From positions 1 to 6,150 of the forward strand of contig JAEZEM010000325.1 in the NCBI GenBank assembly GCA_023417745.1: 6,150 nt of DNA, written 5' to 3'. A program made the translations under genes and the position numbers. Of this stretch, positions 5,944 through 6,150 are shown piece by piece. The notes under the pieces are model-generated. The model was not told the DNA's origin. It made no database searches and saw nothing but the letters and a program-made list of their open reading frames with translations. The stretch is from Pseudomonadota bacterium. Its GTDB lineage: Bacteria > Desulfobacterota > Desulfovibrionia > Desulfovibrionales > Desulfovibrionaceae. Numbering within the stretch: the stretch's first letter is position 1; each line of letters begins with the position of its first letter.

Positions 5944-6150
5944 CAATGTCCTTGTCCGGTCCGTTACCCAGCCAGCCCCCACGGCCGGCCCTTTCCCGCA
6001 CCCTCGGTTTCTTCCATGCCCCGGCTTTTCTGGCAACCCCACGGCAACCAAGCGTCTTCGGTCTGGCCCCCGTCGCGGCCGGCTGACGCCGCACCCTTAA
6101 AGGCCGCGCCGTCGGCCGGACACGGCCGCGCTCACGCAGAGGCGTTGGCG
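5944..6150. other. Upstream region of the phosphoesterase gene; no gene supported
   Basis: About 200 bases without a convincing coding frame. Seen in it: a GGCAACC direct repeat (6032-6038 and 6043-6049, 11 bases apart) and an imperfect hairpin (6079-6092 with 6106-6119, 13 of 14 positions pairing, counting one G-T) that has no T-run on either side. The minus strand entering from the window edge meets stops at 6134-6132 and 6099-6097. Either could end an upstream gene, but too little is visible to choose. No clear -35/-10 pair for the phosphoesterase was found. Confidence 0.4.

Noticed and set aside
5315..6094. Minus-strand open frame of 259 codons overlapping the phosphoesterase start
   Set aside because: Arg/Pro/Ser-rich shadow of the phosphoesterase frame with no recognisable domain.
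6097..6150. End of an upstream minus-strand gene entering from the right edge
   Set aside because: Stops exist in two frames (6134-6132 and 6099-6097), but only a few to 17 codons are visible, not enough to support a gene in either.

Overview
The window is strongly GC-rich with marked G/C preference at third codon positions. The leucyl-tRNA synthetase sequence and overall codon style resemble a high-GC sulfate reducer of the Desulfovibrionaceae (Desulfovibrio/Solidesulfovibrio-like). That placement is an inference from style and recall, not from a search.

Layout. (1) Positions 1-2462, plus strand: nearly all of leuS. Its first roughly 15-20 codons lie before the window, so the GTG at 24 is an internal Val codon and not the start. 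(2) Positions 2487-2522: a strong intrinsic terminator placed between convergent genes, which can plausibly stop transcription from both sides. (3) Positions 2541-5933, minus strand: three genes in one orientation. Read in the direction of transcription they are a secreted acid-sphingomyelinase-like metallophosphoesterase (5933-4464), a 333-base gap, a family-3 integral membrane acyltransferase (about 4130-3015), and, 51 bases further on, a HicB-family antitoxin-like protein (2963-2541) with no HicA toxin beside it. (4) Positions 5934-6150: upstream region of the phosphoesterase, with no gene I can support.

How the genes relate. leuS is a housekeeping translation gene and is functionally independent of the rest. 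The phosphoesterase (exported) and acyltransferase (inner membrane, probably modifying a cell-surface glycan or lipid) would both act in or at the cell envelope, but nothing in the sequence proves a shared pathway. The acyltransferase and hicB are close enough to be co-transcribed and would end at the shared terminator. The 333-base gap holds two AT-richer patches, a 14-base direct repeat and a short in-frame upstream ORF. It is the least explained part of the window.

I did not find evidence for a clearly new multi-gene system. The points most worth a second look are the orphan HicB, the GNND (rather than GNH[D/E]) metal motif in the phosphoesterase, and the leader region of the acyltransferase.
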